Assembly (NCBI GenBank): GCA_047639575.1
Contig: JBLIOB010000280.1
Span: forward strand, 1-5,582
Origin: JBLIOB01 sp047639575
GTDB taxonomy: Bacteria > Bacteroidota > Bacteroidia > Flavobacteriales_D > Parvicellaceae
Direction of reading: 5' to 3'
Length of the DNA: 5,582 nt
Numbering within the stretch: position 1 is the stretch's first letter; each line of letters opens with the position of its first letter. The notes beneath the pieces are model-generated. The model was not told the DNA's origin. It did not search any database and was given only the letters and a program-made list of their open reading frames with translations. This document shows positions 5,267 through 5,582 of the stretch, piece after piece. A program made the translations under genes and the position numbers.

Positions 5267-5582
5267 TCAAGCTGCTAATGAGAGAAAAGTCTTGAAGGGA
5301 GTATTCTTAGCATCAATGATTTGATCCTTCAAAATAATATTTACCACCTCAATCCCAGCCAGTGTTCGTTGGGCTGACTCGAACTCCTTGAATCCTGTGT
5401 AGTTTACTATCCTACGCTTGATCCTTCGATGGTCTTGTTCTACGATATTGTTTAAATACTTACTCTGCCTGATTTTTATCTTCTTGAAACTCAGACTCCT
5501 TTTATTGACTGTCCAAACTGCTGCTTTGTTTGATCCACTTTTATCAATGTTTACAACCCGAGGATTCCCATTGTTTCCAATA
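5267..5582 (-). CDS. IS6-family DDE transposase, C-terminal 104 residues
   Basis: The frame is open from the right edge (first complete codon ends at 5581) to a TGA at 5267-5269. The visible 104 residues have the hallmarks of the IS6/IS26 transposase catalytic core: 'VVNIDKSGSNKAAV' (9-22), whose D13 fits the second catalytic aspartate, and 'KYLNNIVEQDHRRIKRR' (41-57), whose E48 is the DDE glutamate followed by the conserved DHR-IK-R run. 'GFKEFESAQRTLAGIEVV' (63-80) is the usual C-terminal signature. The enzyme would cut and join the element's ends during copy-in transposition. The N-terminal HTH/zinc-binding part and first aspartate are off-window. No internal stop or frameshift is seen, so the copy may be active. 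Confidence 0.92.
   Translation of the reverse strand, partial: IGNNGNPRVVNIDKSGSNKAAVWTVNKRSLSFKKIKIRQSKYLNNIVEQDHRRIKRRIVNYTGFKEFESAQRTLAGIEVVNIILKDQIIDAKNTPFKTFLSLAA

Larger units (their letters stand above)
5214..5582 (-). mobile_element. IS6-family insertion sequence, 3' part (runs off right edge)
   Basis: The element enters from the right edge. Its visible end is marked by an IS6-type terminal inverted repeat at 5214-5225, followed 41 bases later by the stop codon of a DDE transposase read on the minus strand. IS6-family elements are usually about 700-900 bp, so roughly half lies in the window. They transpose by copy-in, usually generating 8-bp target duplications; the left flank here is ATCGAAAC (5206-5213). 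The insertion is 52 bp after the PqqB-like gene and breaks no visible gene. Confidence 0.85.

Overview
The window looks like chromosome from an AT-rich (mid-30s % GC by eye) member of the Bacteroidota, probably a marine Flavobacteriia-like lineage. The main evidence is a secreted peptidase with a C-terminal type IX secretion (T9SS) sorting domain, found almost only in this phylum. Start codons lack clear Shine-Dalgarno sequences, and one exact copy of the Bacteroidota -7 promoter element (TAnnTTTG) is present. No RNA gene, CRISPR array or replication origin was seen.

Layout, left to right. (1) The C-terminal part of an atypical SDR / NAD(P)H-binding protein runs in from the left edge (to 415). 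(2) An AT-rich gap (416-696) holds small hairpins, a palindrome and a candidate promoter. (3) A GNAT acetyltransferase (697-1161, +) meets a 96-residue unknown protein (1150-1440, -) tail to tail with a 12-bp coding overlap. (4) On the minus strand, 40 bp upstream of the unknown gene, lies a 600-residue secreted M28 zinc peptidase with a fibronectin-III-like region and a T9SS sorting domain (1481-3283). (5) A 319-bp divergent intergenic region (3284-3602) is rich in inverted repeats and carries five copies of ATTGTT/AACAAT. (6) A two-gene plus-strand unit follows: an unrecognised exported protein with six mature-region cysteines (3603-4244), then an exported PqqB-like metallo-beta-lactamase-fold protein (4238-5161). 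The second gene starts at GTG inside the end of the first. (7) From 5214 to the right edge lies the 3' part of an IS6-family insertion sequence, with its terminal inverted repeat and the C-terminal 104 residues of a DDE transposase on the minus strand.

How the genes work together. Only two groupings are supported by layout: the M28 peptidase with the downstream 96-residue protein (possible read-through), and the Cys-rich protein with the PqqB-like hydrolase (overlap implies translational coupling). Both groups send proteins out of the cytoplasm and diverge from one shared intergenic region. That is compatible with co-regulation but does not prove it. No other PQQ biosynthesis gene is present, so PQQ synthesis should not be inferred. 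The coupled Cys-rich/PqqB-like pair is the most likely undescribed system here.
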